Origin: Oscheius dolichura
Taxonomy: Eukaryota > Nematoda > Chromadorea > Rhabditida > Rhabditidae
Assembly (NCBI GenBank): GCA_932521035.1
Contig: OW051493.1
Coordinates: 8,060,001 to 8,124,000 of the forward strand
Direction of reading: 5' to 3'
Length of the DNA stretch: 64,000 nt
In this document: piece by piece, positions 11,355 to 23,350 of the stretch
How positions within the stretch are numbered: position 1 is the stretch's first letter
Layout of the letters: every line of letters begins with the position of its first letter
Made by a program: the position numbers and the translations under genes
Notes under the pieces: model-generated
Told to the model about the DNA's origin: nothing
What the model saw: only the letters and a program-made list of their open reading frames with translations
The model's database searches: none

Positions 11355-11500
11355 TATATAGTCCATTTCCAACGGATATTCCTCGGAAAAACCTCTCCGC
11401 TACGGGACCAGGAAGCTTTCGAACGCGGAGACAAAGAAACATAGCGGAGACGCGCCGCCAAATTTGAATCCGTGGAATATCCGTTGGAAATGGACTATAT
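11355..11500. repeat. Inverted repeat and local duplications, gene-free
   Basis: GTCCATTTCCAACGGATATT at 11361 returns inverted at 11474-11495. In addition, a block containing CAGCTCGTAAACAACCT occurs at about 11150 and again at about 11610, together with a shared TTTTGGAAG.AAA.CATTGG stretch near 11100 and 11560. The region looks like a damaged repeat, and nothing codes here. Confidence 0.55.
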
Positions 11501-11657
11501 TTATTTTGATCAATTTTGACCATAGATTTTAGAGGCCAATTTCTCCTTGATTTCGATATATTTTGGAAGTAAAACATTGGATGGACGATGACAAAAATTG
11601 GTCTCAGCAGCTCGTAAACAACCTAGTCAACTTTTATGAATTTATCACATATTTTGA

Positions 11658-13107
11658 TCAATTTTGACCATTGATTTTAGAGGCCAATTTCTCTTTGATT
11701 TTAGCCGCTGTGGGTCGCTCCGTACTGTCAGTTATCCAGCAGTTTCTGATAATTTCCTTCAGGGTCTCGTCGAGATCGTCCTTCAATGTCGGCCTGATTT
11801 TTGTTTTTCATTTGTCATAATACTCACCTCGGTTTATTTAATATGTGATTCCGTAGAAATATCCCTCCATGTTTTGTAACATCTTTGAGATACGGGTCTC
11901 TAAATAAGTTTGAATAAATGAGAAAAGAATAGGAACAACTCTCGATGGGTGATGAAATAAAGAACCATTCCATAGCTCCAGATATCGGCAGGGAGGCCGT
12001 AATTGGCTGATTGATTATTTTGGATGCCGAAAGTTTCCGGTGCAGCGTAGGCTATCGGGACATTCCTTCTATAAGGAGATGTTTGAAAAGGAAAAAAGAT
12101 TCAATTTTTACTCTGCCGTCACGTCCCAGGAAGTGGGTCTCCTTGCGAAAAGTATATCTCCTAATTTAAGAGTCGTCTTCCCATCGTCCTCTTCAAAAAT
12201 GTAGACTCTAAACATTCTTCTTGACGAGACCCAGTGAAATTTCCTACGTCTCGGGGTTGATTCGCCGGTGCATTACTTCGATAGTCGTATGGAGATGATC
12301 AATAGCCGAGATCAGTTCGAAGGCCCACTGAAGCATTGTTTGCTGATTTACATCAGTTCTAAGTTTTTTTTCTATATCTAAATAAATTTAAAATGGGCTC
12401 CAATTTTGAAATCTTACACTCTTTTAGATCATGCGGGCAGTCCTCATAAATGGCATGTGTGACATCCTTCATATGCTCCGTCTTATCTTCTTCGAGGAAT
12501 AGAACTTTCCTGAAATAAATTGGTATAAATCACACCGAGCAGAACATTAATAAACTGGCTAAAAACAGAGATATCTTTGAAATTGATAAGGAATCATTTA
12601 CGAAAAAAATAAATAAAACGATTTCGGAATAAACGACTCACTTGTCCAGGGTATTGGCACGAAGGAGGACGAATATTTTCATAACATTTGGATGCGGGTT
12701 CTAAAAGTTTTGCTTTTGTGTTCGTAATTTAGAATAGAAAAAATACAGTACCTTCCATACTGAATTCATAAGGGAGGGTATCCTTCGGGCTATTCTTGCA
12801 TGGCTCTTCCGCTGCTCGAACATGGCGGCATCTTTTCCCTGGTCCTCCTTCTCTCCCATTTGGGCTCTGGTCAACCGATTCAAGTGAAGAACACGGAATT
12901 CTCTAAAAAAGAATCCTTCTAAAAATGAAGAAAGTAACCAACCCCTTCAATTTCGGAGAAATTCCATCCTTTGTGGTGATTTGAAAACGACCGGAGCCGT
13001 TAACATATTCTTTTATGTGGTCTCTCGAGAAAATTGGGCAAGCTAAAAGAAATCGACTTTGTTTTAAAACAAGAAAAAATAATACCATTTTTACCATTAG
13101 CGGCCAT
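11658..13107 (-). CDS. Protein kinase-like protein lacking catalytic residues (pseudokinase)
   Basis: It starts at ATG 13107 (MAANACPIFSRDH) and runs through about ten short exons to TGA 11658. The kinase fold is clear: HPNVMKIFVLL, DLKEYIEKKL, WAFELISAIDHLHTT, AYAAPETFG, DIWSYGMVLYFITHRE and CWITDSTERPTAAKI mark subdomains IV to XI. The catalytic-loop HRD reads HRR (MHRRINPET), the DFG reads DIL (LKLGDILFAR), and no convincing ATP-binding lysine or glycine-rich loop precedes them. All exons but one join in phase; the join at about 12,100 into RNVPIAYAAPE is off by one base, so either a splice site is missed or there is a lesion there. Likely a scaffold or regulatory protein, by analogy with other pseudokinases. 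Confidence 0.75.
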
Positions 13108-13831
13108 CGCAGTGAGAAAAGAATTGTGTCGGGAGGGAAATGGTGCGATTAAAGACTGAAAAGAACGACAACGTGGAAAAAAGTGGTGAAATAGACAGAT
13201 AAGATCTCTAAGCCAAAAACAAAAGCTCCACCACAGGTGAGTCAGGGCGCCAACATTCGACAGCAAGTGTAACAAATAAAATAATGGAGGACGCGTTGTG
13301 TCTCCAACAAATTTAAAACTAGCAGACCTCCACCTTTTGTAATCCTTTTCCATCAATATTTTGAAAGAAAAAGGCGTGATACTGAGCAAACAAAAGCCTC
13401 GGGGGACTGATAACATCGATTCCTTTTTCCCTTTTCCCACTTTGTTGGATTCCATTTAGAACAAAGAATGTTCCGCTTCCGTTATGTAAAAAAAAGAACT
13501 AGTGACAAATTTCTCTGGTGAGAAATTAGGAAAGGGAGACGCCCATCTCTTCGCCTCCCACGCCAGGAAATGTTATCTCGTACAGCAATCGAAGAAATTT
13601 AATACATTCAATTTCTCATTTCACATTCTTTTGCTTATCATCATTTGCCTTTTTAATCAAAGAGTTTTACCTGTTTCACAGTTTCTCTATTGATATTTTT
13701 CCCAGTTATCTTTAGTATCCAAAGCAAAATGAGCTCCTTCTCTCTTTCTTTTGTCCCAAAACATTTTATTCTGATTCATAAATCTTCCTTTTCAGAAAAA
13801 TCTCGTCGTTTTCCCATTTTCATTGAGGAAT

Positions 13832-13986
13832 ATGGCAACCGAGGAAGACAAATTGAAGGAATCAATTGAGAAGAAACTTCAAGATGACACTTTGTCATTA
13901 GAGAAGAGAGCCGAAATAAAGCGCTTGAACAGTTCCATAATGGATGGAACTTCCATTAATGGTCGTCTCTGTTTAAAACTGAAGAA
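13832..13986 (+). CDS. Hypothetical charged helical protein fragment
   Basis: An ATG 37 nt after a CCTTTTCAG acceptor-like site opens MATEEDKLKESIEKK, a strongly charged helix-prone sequence of about 50 residues. It then runs directly into a 28-bp tandem repeat at 13987. I do not recognise a family. It may be the first exon of a gene that the repeat has disrupted, or a chance ORF. Between 13108 and 13800 I see no gene. Confidence 0.35.
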
Positions 13987-14070
13987 GCCTGGTACTACTT
14001 TGGAGAGGGTTTTAGCCTGGTACTACTTTGGAAAGGGTTTTAGCCTGGTACTACTTTGGAGAGGGTTTTA
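13987..14070 (+). repeat. 28-bp unit, three tandem copies
   Basis: The unit starts GCCTGGTACTACTTTGG and ends AGGGTTTTA. It repeats exactly three times with one A/G difference. About one and a half copies of the same unit occur in the opposite orientation at 61996-62045. The stretch 14071-14872 contains no gene; it has a direct repeat, AACATCAACTTTTACTAAAC, near 14655 and 14855. Confidence 0.85.
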
Positions 14071-14872
14071 GCCTTCCGGGACCGGGCATCCCCCAATCCC
14101 TCGATCCTTGGCTTGGCTCGGGGCGAATCGGCTGGTCTGAAAGTTGATTCATCATGACAGGTTTGATCGCGCTTTGTAGGTTGGAGCCAGGAGATCAAGC
14201 CACTTTACACATGGAGGAATGGATATATTCGCCCAAAAAAGGCCTTCTCCAGCAGGAATTATATTAAATGAGGCGGAATAGAGGTCTCTCTCCTCCAGAA
14301 ACCCAGGTCGTATAACATGCTCCCTGGTCTTTGTGGTTCAGAATAGAATAGATTTCATATATAGTGGTTGGGCGAACTTTTGGCTCTCGACTAACATGCT
14401 GTTCCAATGTGACGGTTACAATACGGTATTGTCAATACCTACAATATCAAATCCACTGTTCTCAATAGAAGAATTGAGAGCACACCTACTGTCATGCCAT
14501 GTCGCAACGCAACGTTTCAAAGCACGCGAAAACGACAGAATTCGCCATTCAACGAGCAGAAAGGCCTATTGTGCGGACAGGACCCCTATTTAACACCATT
14601 CTTTACAGTTTTATTCACTACTAATTTACATGTCTTCCCTTCAGTACGATGTGAACAACATCAACTTTTACTAAACAGGGGAAGTAGCACTTTAATAGTA
14701 AGGGATAACATTGGGACTGATGGAAAAGCCTTGGTTAACACTGGCACAGCGGCAAGTCGGCGATTAGGTGGGAGAGTATTACTGCCTTCTCTGACATTAT
14801 GAACGGAGGAAGAAGTTTATTGTTAATTTGGTGTTGACCTATTTGTACAAGGTGAAGAACATCAACTTTTTA

Positions 14873-16147
14873 CTAAACAGAGGAAGGAGCTGTATCCTTT
14901 GCATGAAATTCTCGATATTCTTGTGCTAGCAGTACTTTCTCCTCGACGCTGACTGGATAGCCGGGATTGACTCCTGTTACAGCCGCGATCCATCGGTTGT
15001 GCATCAATGTACCACCGCTATAATCCATGATCTCCTCTAAAATATAAAATATATAATTATCGAAGGAATTACAATAGTAACGTACTTGGAGAAAGATCTA
15101 CTCGACAGTATACCCCACCGCTCAGAGTGCCGACCAAATAGGCTCTTCCATCTTTTGTGATCACTTGGCCGCTGCCACTGTCACCCGTACAAGCAAATCC
15201 TTTTGGATGTCTAGAGCAAAGTGTATCCATTTGGATACGTTGATTCCGTTTTTTGCATTGTTTCCTCGACACGATGTTTGTCTGTAGTTTTCGTAGAACA
15301 CCACCTCCGCCTGGATATGGTCTGAAAATTCATTATGTGTTCCATTTTTTTAGGCTCCTGTTTATTTGGAAGATATCGAAAAACAACTAAACTCACCTAT
15401 CAACAGTATGGCCATAGCCAAACAGCGTCAAATTGGAACCAGAAGCTGGATGGCCACCTGAACTTATTCTAAATTTTGCAGATTACGGTACTGACTGTTC
15501 AAACATATGGGCTGAATCTTATCGTCAAATGCAACGTCTTCTTCCAATTCTAATACAGCGACATCTCCCAGCATTTGTGGCTTTTTACAATAAGCATAAT
15601 ATATACTGGTGTATGCCTTTTTCACTCGGATATATCCATTTGGTAAGGTGGAATCACAAGAGGCTACTCCGCTGCCATCTTGGCAATGTGTTGTAGTCAT
15701 TACTACAAATGTGTGCAGAGGACGTAACAGTGGCTGTCTTCCTGGACGAATGCTGGAACAAAATTTACGAATATTGTTGAACTTTGTATAAAAACTAACC
15801 ACTTGTCTGCAATGACACAATGAGCAGCGGTTACCACATGCCGCGGACTGATGAGTGAACCTGTACAGAGACCGTCAGTAGTTTCTGGAAAGCGAAGATA
15901 TGGTGATCTAGTTCGCAGGATCACCTCTTCCCTCTCGGCCTTTCTCGAGCAGTCGAATAGCCACTGCCCACGGAGCTTCCTCTCTTGTAGCATTAGGAGT
16001 ATTCATAGAGCGGTAAAGTGGAGGAGGAGAGGGGACGGCGAACTGCCCGCATATTCCTTGGAGGTTTCTGTTTTCCTCCGCATTGAGGGGACCATCACCA
16101 GCAACGATCAGAGGAGCAAGGATAAAAAGAAGACCAAGTGGTTCCAT
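14873..16147 (-). CDS. Secreted trypsin-like serine protease (S1)
   Basis: ATG 16147 opens a signal peptide (MEPLGLLFILAPLIVAGDG). The catalytic triad is present in order: His in VVTAAHCV (about 15830), Asp in LGDVAVLELEE (about 15560) and Ser in CTGDSGSG (15171-15186). Six exons join in phase, and the last ends SAVTGVNPGY-type sequence (read AAVTGVNPGY) and EYREFHAKD before TAG 14873. The usual GDSGG is GDSGSG here, as in its paralogue at 21221-22791, to which it is similar throughout, including the TGVNPG tail. S1 enzymes cleave peptide bonds outside the cell or in the gut; the substrate is unknown. Confidence 0.85.
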
Positions 16148-16528
16148 GTTCGCTTGTCATCTCTGCTCAGTACAAGGCTTTTATGCAGAACGCCTGAAAT
16201 TAATTTTTGAAGCTGTATGGGAGAAGAATTTGTTCGATAGAACAGTCGTCGTTTTCAATAGAAGAATAGGTATTGTCAACATATGACATGGTCCTAATGG
16301 TTTCATTATGCTTCTGGTGTCACGAAAGATGCAGAATTGCCCGTCTCGAACCTCGGATTAATCACGGAACGCGTCAAGGTAGGAAGCGGTCCATTCTGCG
16401 GCTCTCGTCGGTCACAACGGGATAATTTACAGTATTTGACAACAGGGTCAACGACTTTATCTACTCACCCATTTTCTCCTGTCGTGTAACCGGCTGGTTG
16501 CTTTCGTATTTCATCACTGGTTGCGAGG

Positions 16529-18817
16529 ATGTTCAACTTTCTTCTCCAGAATCCTTTTGTACCGTCCGTTTTCTCTTCTGTTCGTTTCTACCATTGCAAT
16601 TGTAGGGACCCAAATGATGATTTACCGGACGAGAACAAACAGGCCGATAAAGATGACAGTCAACGGAGAAAGCCACGAAGAAAAGGCAAAAAGATTCGAG
16701 CGGAAAAGTCGGGAAAGTATAAAATGGAGGAGCTGGTGGCTCTGGTGGCGCCTCATCCAAGCAGAACTCGGAAGAAAATAAGGCGGAAAGTGAGGAGGTC
16801 CGAGATGGTCTTGGAGAGCGATTCTGAAAAGAAGAAAAAGAAGGAGGAGGGGGGAATCCCTTCCATGTGGGACTACGACCGGCGCTGTATGCCCAGAGAA
16901 TTTATTGGATTCGGGCCGGAGACATTCCTCGTGGAACTGCCCAGAGATCCTCCCACCCCGTCGGGACTGCTGGACAGGGCCTTTGAAATGGTTAGTCACC
17001 CTTAAAATCTACCGTATCTTCCTCTTCAGTTCTGCCTGCCTGCCGTGCCGCCCGTGGTCCCGCCACGAGTTAGCCACCTGTGCCTGATGCCCCAGGAGAT
17101 ACTCATCGAGATCTGCCAACACCTTCTTCCTCTGGACTTTGTCAACCTCTCGCTCACTTGTCGCTTCCTCCACTGGCGAATGTTCACTTTCTGTCGATGT
17201 AATGTCCCCAACACGGTTCTCATGGAAATTGGCTGCATGGGTCTGGAAGCCGGGCTCGCGCACTATAAAGTACTGCCCAAGACCATCCTCCACACTAACC
17301 TCGCCTTCTTTGTTCTCCTTCCCATTTGCCTCAAGAAGCCTTTCTTCTTCGAGACAATGGAACTGGAGCTGCGGGTAAGTTTACTTGACTCTGTGAAAAC
17401 TACCAATTTCAGCTGCCTTCAAAAATTTCAAGGAGTGTTCGCAGTTTGTTCAAATGTGGCGAAAGTATGTCAATCGCCTGAAAGTCTTTTATATTGTATC
17501 GAGCTTGGATAGTCTCGAATCTTTTCTGAGTTTAACTGTAAATTTTTAAAATGCCGCCTGTGATGAGAGCAAAACCTAACCACCGCGCAGCGCTTCGCGC
17601 TGCGCGCGATTCTTAGAGGTATGACTAGAAGTGCCCAGTTTTATTGTGAGGGGCGCCTTGGCCGGCCAACGCCTCCGTTTTGTGTTGGCGGAGGCTCCGC
17701 GCAAGAGTCTCCCTGGTTCCGTTGGTTTTGGTCGAGATCCCCGCCTTTGACAAAACAAAACCTTGGCATTGCCCCAACTAAACCCAAATCACGCCTTCTA
17801 TATGTTTAACTTTCAGGATGTAAATGCCAGCTTTTACCGTCCTTGGATTTCGCCGTATCCTGTCAATTTTCCGAACGATACAATATCACTAGATGTCCAT
17901 TTATTGGAATTCCTGGACGTGGAAGAAGTATTGGGTAAACTTTTAGACTTTTTTGGTTTAAAGATGATTAGCAATTTAAAAGAAAGTTAGGGTATACGCC
18001 GAAGATAAAAGGCCCGTCTATATAGTCACCAGACGGCCTACGGAAGCCTTCAAATTCAACTTGAACTGTTGTAAAGACAAAAAACAAACAAAAAGTTTTG
18101 CTGTGGCGGAGAGCGACCTATCTACCCTAGGGCCTAGGTGCCGCCTTCTTCGCCGGGCATCAAAAGAAAATGTTGCCCAATTATTGATAATGCTTCTTCG
18201 CGACAGCAATTTCATGGTCGATTCATTATAATGATTGGGCTAATTTACAGATGGACGAAGCATGGGCACCGAATCTTCGTTACGATGTCAACGTCAGCGA
18301 GAACTATAACAATCGTATTGGCTACTACAGGGAACCGTCGTTAAATGGTTTTAAGCGGACTCTGAAGACATTCTTCTATAGTACTACTCTAAATCTAACC
18401 TTCCATGCCTACTTCAATATGCCAGATGATGATGAAATGTAAGAATATTCTCGACTCTTTTTAAACTTAAAATTTCAGCATTGAATATATTTTTAAGCGT
18501 TGGAAATTGAGCATTATTCGGAGAAATATGGACACAAGTGGGGAACGCTATTCACAGACTCGGATGAAAACTCAAATGGAGTGGATATTCGGATAAGAAT
18601 CTACAAAAAGGACGGAAAAGCGACGGTTCTATTGGGACGAGAGAGGGGATTTGAGAAGAGGGCCCGCGAGTATCGTCGCTTTCTTCGTACTGTAGAGAGG
18701 GACCCGACCGAGGACGACAGCGACGACGAGGAGGCCGATGAACCAGAACAGGAGTGGGAGATGGAGACGGCAATCGAGCCGGAGAAGAAGAAGAAGAAGA
18801 CCTTTTATTTCTTCTAA
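16529..18817 (+). CDS. F-box protein
   Basis: ATG 16529 begins a basic N-terminus (RRKPRRKGKKIR). After the intron at 16989 a canonical F-box follows (LMPQEILIEICQHLLPLDFV, about 17080-17140). Further exons at about 17458, 17819-17927, 18251-18440 and 18480-18817 give a nematode-style F-box C-terminal region, ending in an acidic then lysine-rich tail (KKKKKTFYFF). F-box proteins bring substrates to SCF ubiquitin ligases. Two caveats apply. The entry into the 17458 exon needs an unusual acceptor (TTTCAAG). A one-base discontinuity at about 18498 (IEYIFK then LEIEHYSEK) is either a lesion or a sequence error. The intron at 17540-17818 carries a GC-rich palindrome. Confidence 0.7.
17584..17606. 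repeat. Perfect GC-rich hairpin
   Basis: Ten-base arms CGCGCAGCGC and GCGCTGCGCG flank a TTC loop. It lies in an intron of the F-box gene, followed by another GC-rich stem-forming stretch (GCCTTGGCCGGC, about 17645). It is probably a repeat remnant. Confidence 0.8.
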
Positions 18818-18948
18818 TCGAGTATACTGTATTTGTCCATAGATAGCCGTGATAATAAAGATTTCCACAAGGAGACGAAAGGCGTTGTCGTCAGGAAATG
18901 GTCCTCCTTTTTTTGCCAACAACGCCATGTGGCTTACTTTTTTACAAA

Positions 18949-19309
18949 AGGAACAGGAAGGGCTAGTTTTCCGGGTTACTGTAGCGAAAATGAAGATATA
19001 ATTTTTTGTATTTTTTTGTAGATATTTTTGCTGTAAAACTGTATGCAATCAACTCTATCAACAAAAAAAAATATCAAAAACCGCAGAAAACGCTGTTTTG
19101 ATACGAAAATGCAGGCGTTGCATGCTGTTTACCGCGCCCCGCCTGCAGGCGATCGTCATTTGGACGCCTGCGTTGGACGGTTTTGAGCACTTTACATGCA
19201 TTTTTCTCCATATTCTGATATTTTTATAAAAAACAAATTAGTGCATGTTGATCAGTGAATTTTTCTCTACAAAATAAATCCAACTTGTTTTGTAGCCCAT
19301 ACTGTTCCT
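18949..19309. mobile_element. Diverged second copy of the TTAA MITE family
   Basis: It begins AGGAACAGGAAGGGCTAGTTTT and ends CTGTTCCT. Its right half (GAGCACTTTACATGCATTTTTC, TTAGTGCATGTTGATCAG) matches 10190-10255 of the copy at 9929. It sits between the F-box gene and the CHK gene and contains no ORF. Confidence 0.65.
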
Positions 19310-19330
19310 TTATAGGGTGCAAGCGTTTCA

Positions 19331-21016
19331 TTAGATAGATGCTAAATAAGTTAATGACTCCTCGAAAGTCTTTCCCAGATATGCAATCTTCTTCTTCATA
19401 ATTTCCTTGGCTATTTCTGGATTTCCAACGTTTTTACATCTTATCTCCATCAGACCAGCCGTCGACACTCCGGCAGCATATGATGCCAATGGAAGATACG
19501 ATTTATAAGACGTGGCCAGCTGAAAGGAGTCGTTCGTGGTCATGCAGTGAGCATTGTACCTGCTCTTCTGTGAATGGTAGTTCTTTTCCCTTTGTTTTCC
19601 AAATTTCAGCAATACGACTCCAATAATTGTGAATATATCGACCAATGTTTTTTTTCCTTTCATCATAGGTCAAAACATTTACAAAAAGGCGAGCGAGATC
19701 ATGACCAACACAGCCGAAATGGGAAGTCTAAAGGCGAAGAACTATTGGTGGTAGGAAAGGCTTACCTGGTAGTCTATAAGAGCGTGAAGCTTCTTTACAC
19801 CGTCCTTCTCCGTACAAATGATATTACAAGTCCAGGGATCACCATGGCAGAGGGCCTTTTTCATACCTGGGAACAGTGTTAATTACGATCTCTCTTACCC
19901 AGTATCTCGGCCATTTTATCCATTTTTCTGATATTTTCTACTGCCACCAGGACTTCTATACTCTTCCTGTACTTTTCATAAGTGTCTCTTTCTTCTTCGC
20001 CTAAAATCCAGAAATGTCTCCACAAACTGAAAATTTGCTTGTTTCAAGTAAAGAATGGATCTCACATTTGGTTGGAGCATCGTGCCGAAGAAATCCGTCA
20101 CTATTCCGCGAGTGTAGTGTTTTTTCTCCTCTTCCGTGAAATTTAGTCCCATTGAATGGTACCAGGCTAGGGCATCGAGTACCTGGAGGGGAATTATTTA
20201 GTGATGGTGGTAACCGACGCGAACTCGCACCCATAAACTCTCGGCAGCACGAAGAGAACGAAGATGTCCATGCTTGATAGCTCCTCCGATAAGATATAAT
20301 GCAACTGCCGAGACTTTATGGGTGCGGGGGCCAACCTCCACCGAGCCCCACCTGATCCACCAGCTTCTCTTCCAAGTAGGTCTCATTTCCCATATTTACG
20401 ATATCCTCCACATATTCCATTATAAGATAACCTTTGTCAGGATTCTGTTCCGTAAATGGATGTGAAACATAGACTTGTAATTTAGACAGCTCACTGCACT
20501 CTTTGAACTTCTCATACAGTTGGCACTCGGTATTATGGAGCTGTAAATCACCTTTTTTACCAAGAAATCCATAAAATCCAACCCTGTTATACTTTTCTAT
20601 CTGTTGTTTCATCTCTTCTTCGTTGTAGAATTTCTTGCCGGTACTCTTTTCCAGCTCTTTTATGTACTTCATTTCCTGCAGAAAGGTGACAATCTGGAGC
20701 GGGTAAATAAACCGTGCCCTCTAACAAGAAGCCCACCTTGACCACGAATTTCCTTGGCCATCCATTCCTCTCGGCCTGTTCTGGACTCTCCCAGGTGTTT
20801 TCCACCACACCGATGCGGGATAAAAAGCCCTAGAAAGTCTGATCATTACAGAATCCATCGCTCCAGGAGTACTTTTCCATCAGCGATGTCTCGAAACGTC
20901 TTATTTGGTCCCAGTTTCGCGTCGGGTCCCCACAGACGGTAGCAGTCCCTCTGAACATCTTCCCAGGTTACTTGGGTCCCGAGCAGACCGTCGTCATTCT
21001 CTTCAAGCAGAGACAT
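19331..21016 (-). CDS. CHK / DUF1679 choline-kinase-like phosphotransferase
   Basis: It starts at ATG 21016 (MSLLEENDDGLLGTQ) and runs through eight phase-matched exons to TAA 19331. Diagnostic stretches are VTWEDVQRD, GFLSRIGVVENTW, GYLIMEYVED, the catalytic CHGDPWTCNI (about 19840), then the metal-binding-type ALIDYQ and HFGCVGHDLARL. These are the hallmarks of the nematode-expanded CHK family, related to aminoglycoside and choline phosphotransferases, and the HGD...N and D residues are all present. The physiological substrate is not known; in insects the family is tied to ecdysteroid 22-kinases. A MITE lies in one intron (20227-20325). Confidence 0.88.
20227..20325. mobile_element. Short palindromic MITE, family with GCACCCGTAAARTCTCGGCAG ends
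   Basis: GCACCCATAAACTCTCGGCA at 20227 faces CTGCCGAGACTTTATGGGTG at 20305-20325. It lies in an intron of the CHK gene. Related full or partial copies lie at 21880, 29535, 36425, 37552, 39393 and 42576. Confidence 0.8.
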
Positions 21017-21220
21017 ATTCTAAAAATGGTGGCATAATGGATAAAAGAAGAAGAAAAGAATGGTGAGGAAGTAAGAAAGGTGATCTCTATTTATAGGGGG
21101 AAATCATTTTGTGGCGTATTGCACAACGTGACGAGATAGCAGGAAAAGGGAGGAGGGCACTAGAGGCACCGGACTGGTTTTTAACGTTTATTTATTTCAC
21201 TATTTATTCAAATATTGCCA

Positions 21221-22791
21221 CTACTTTGTGTATTCATAGTATTCTTTCTGGAGAAGCTCCTTCGCCTCTTCGCTCAGCTCGAAGCCGGGATTGACGCCCG
21301 TGACAGCAGCAACCCAAGGATTGTGGATTACTGTAGAGCTACTGAAATCCATTATATTGTCTGTAACATTCTCATCATCTGTTTAGTAGGTATAGTCTAC
21401 CAGAAGTCAGACTTGCAGTACAGTATGGGCCATAATTCAGCACGCCGGTTAAGAATGCCCTATTCTCCTTGATTACAACCTGCCCACTGCCACTGTCACC
21501 CTGTAAAAAACAGTAAAATTTAAAGAACGGGCTTACCCGGCAGGCTATTTGATCCGGATTACGAGAGCAAATTTCGTCGTCGTGTCCTTTGTAGAATGAA
21601 TGATTTCTGCATTGTTCTAGGGAGACAACAGCTGTGGTCAGCTTCCTCAAAACGCCGCCGGCCTCTAAAGCTCTAAAATAAGTTGTCCATTTGAATTTAA
21701 AGAAAGGAAGTTACTTGGTTCTGCCATAACCAAACATTAGTAGGGTCGTCCCGGTAACAGGTTGAATAGCTGAAAAGGGAGACTAGTTAATAGGGGCACA
21801 ATGTTGTCGTAGGATAGAATCCAGTACTGGTTCCAGAATCTCAATGGGACCAAACTGACCCTGCTCGGTACATGATAGCCCGATACCCTGCACCGGTAAA
21901 GTCTCGGCAAGACAAAGAGATAAAGGTGTCACAGTTTTGTCACTGTTTTGAGTAAAAATGAGCCTACTGCCGAGACTTTACAGGTCCAGGGGATCGGATT
22001 ATCGTGTACCTGGCTCGCCTCCAAACCCCCCTTGAATAGAAAAACGTACTGTTCAAACAAGCCGGCTGCACAGTCTCCGAGAAAGGTAGATCCTTCTCCA
22101 ATTCAATGACAGCAAAATCTCCATAAAGATTAGTCGTCTTGTTTGGGCAGAGGTTGTCCACGTAGGCACGAGAGATGTAAAGTTTGGAAGGGCGAATGTA
22201 CCCATTCGAATCACATACAGGAGTATGGCTGGCATTGCAAACTGTTGATGTCAGGAAGATTTTGCTCTCAAGATCGTCTCCTATATCCGGCTTGACGCCA
22301 TTTGAACTGAAACAAATTTTCATAATTCTGTTTTTTCTGCCTTTTTTCCAAAGAATTCTTTCAGGAAGCCATTTTGTTTTGTTTGTTGGTCCTACTTCAT
22401 CAAAGAAAAGAAAAGGTTTACCATCCTTTGAAAGCAAAACAATGGGCAGCTGTGATCACATGGCGAGAGCTGATCAACGTCCCGGTACAGTCGACTACAC
22501 TCTTTGTGACAACTGGAAATCACTATGATGAACTGAATTGAATCTACTTTTACCTTCTTCTGGGTTACTGTCATCTGCATAAGGAGTTTTACGGAGAGCG
22601 ATAGAAAACGGCGCTTCAAATCTGGTAGCCAGTGGAGTGTTCATCGACTCTGGATGACGCCTAGCTCGGATAGAATTGGCAGGCGGCTGTTTGAATTTTC
22701 CACAAATTTGTTGAAGTCGTGCATTTTCTCTCCTGGTTAGGGGCTCGGCAAGAATAAATGGAACGAGCCACAAGCATATTAGAAGAATCAT
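21221..22791 (-). CDS. Secreted trypsin-like serine protease (S1), paralogue of the 14.9-kb gene
   Basis: ATG 22791 opens a signal peptide (MILLICLWLVPFILAEP). His is in VITAAHCF (about 22450), Asp in GDFAVIELEKDL (about 22110) and Ser in GDSGSG (21484-21500). Seven exons join in phase and end AAVTGVNPGFELSEEA to TAG 21221. An upstream in-frame extension to about 22917 exists, but the signal peptide argues for 22791. It shares exon order, the GDSGSG variant and the C-terminal extension with the other protease, so the pair arose by duplication. A 118-bp MITE lies in the intron before the TLLMFGYG exon. Confidence 0.85.
21880..21997. mobile_element. 118-bp palindromic MITE in a protease intron
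   Basis: CCGATACCCTGCACCGGTAA at 21880 faces TTTACAGGTCCAGGGGATCGG ending at 21997. It has the same size and ends as the copy at 42580-42697. Confidence 0.85.
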
Positions 22792-23350
22792 GTTTATGGT
22801 TAAAATTCGGAAGTTGGATCCTTTTAATATCGGCAATAACGGTGAGTTTTGCTTCAAAATGAAGGAATTTTCATCGTTGACCCGAAGAACAAAGGAAACT
22901 GGACCAAAATTAGACATTTCTGGAGATTGGTCTCCAAATTGATGTCTTTGCCATTCATTTTTGTCTTCTGCTTAGAATAAACGACGGAAAGAAAAGAATG
23001 GAGCAGAAAAAAGGAATTGACGCCAATTTCCGGAATCATTCGTTATTGGAGAGTCCTGGAGACTATTTTGACTGGTAAACGGTCTTTTACAAAGGAATTT
23101 TGTTAACTTCCAGAGGTGACACCCAGACCATTCGGAGAAGCTTAAAAATTTGCCTAGAAACCGTCTTTTTTTTCGGTCGCCCAAAGCCTTACGGTTATGG
23201 CTAGACAGCTGGTCGAGGTCAAGGACAATTCCGGACATACGCACCCAGGGAACATACCAAAAAAGCCCAAAAGATCAGTTTTCCTGCCGCTAGCATGTAA
23301 ACGTTTATTATTTTCTACCCGTATTGCTCAAATGACATCATAGAGAAAGA
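22792..23350. other. Intergenic DNA, no gene seen
   Basis: This stretch separates the 5' end of the protease gene from the 3' end of the next reverse-strand gene. Short ORFs on both strands overlap and have no splice context or recognisable domain. No repeat family seen elsewhere in the window occurs here. Confidence 0.6.
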
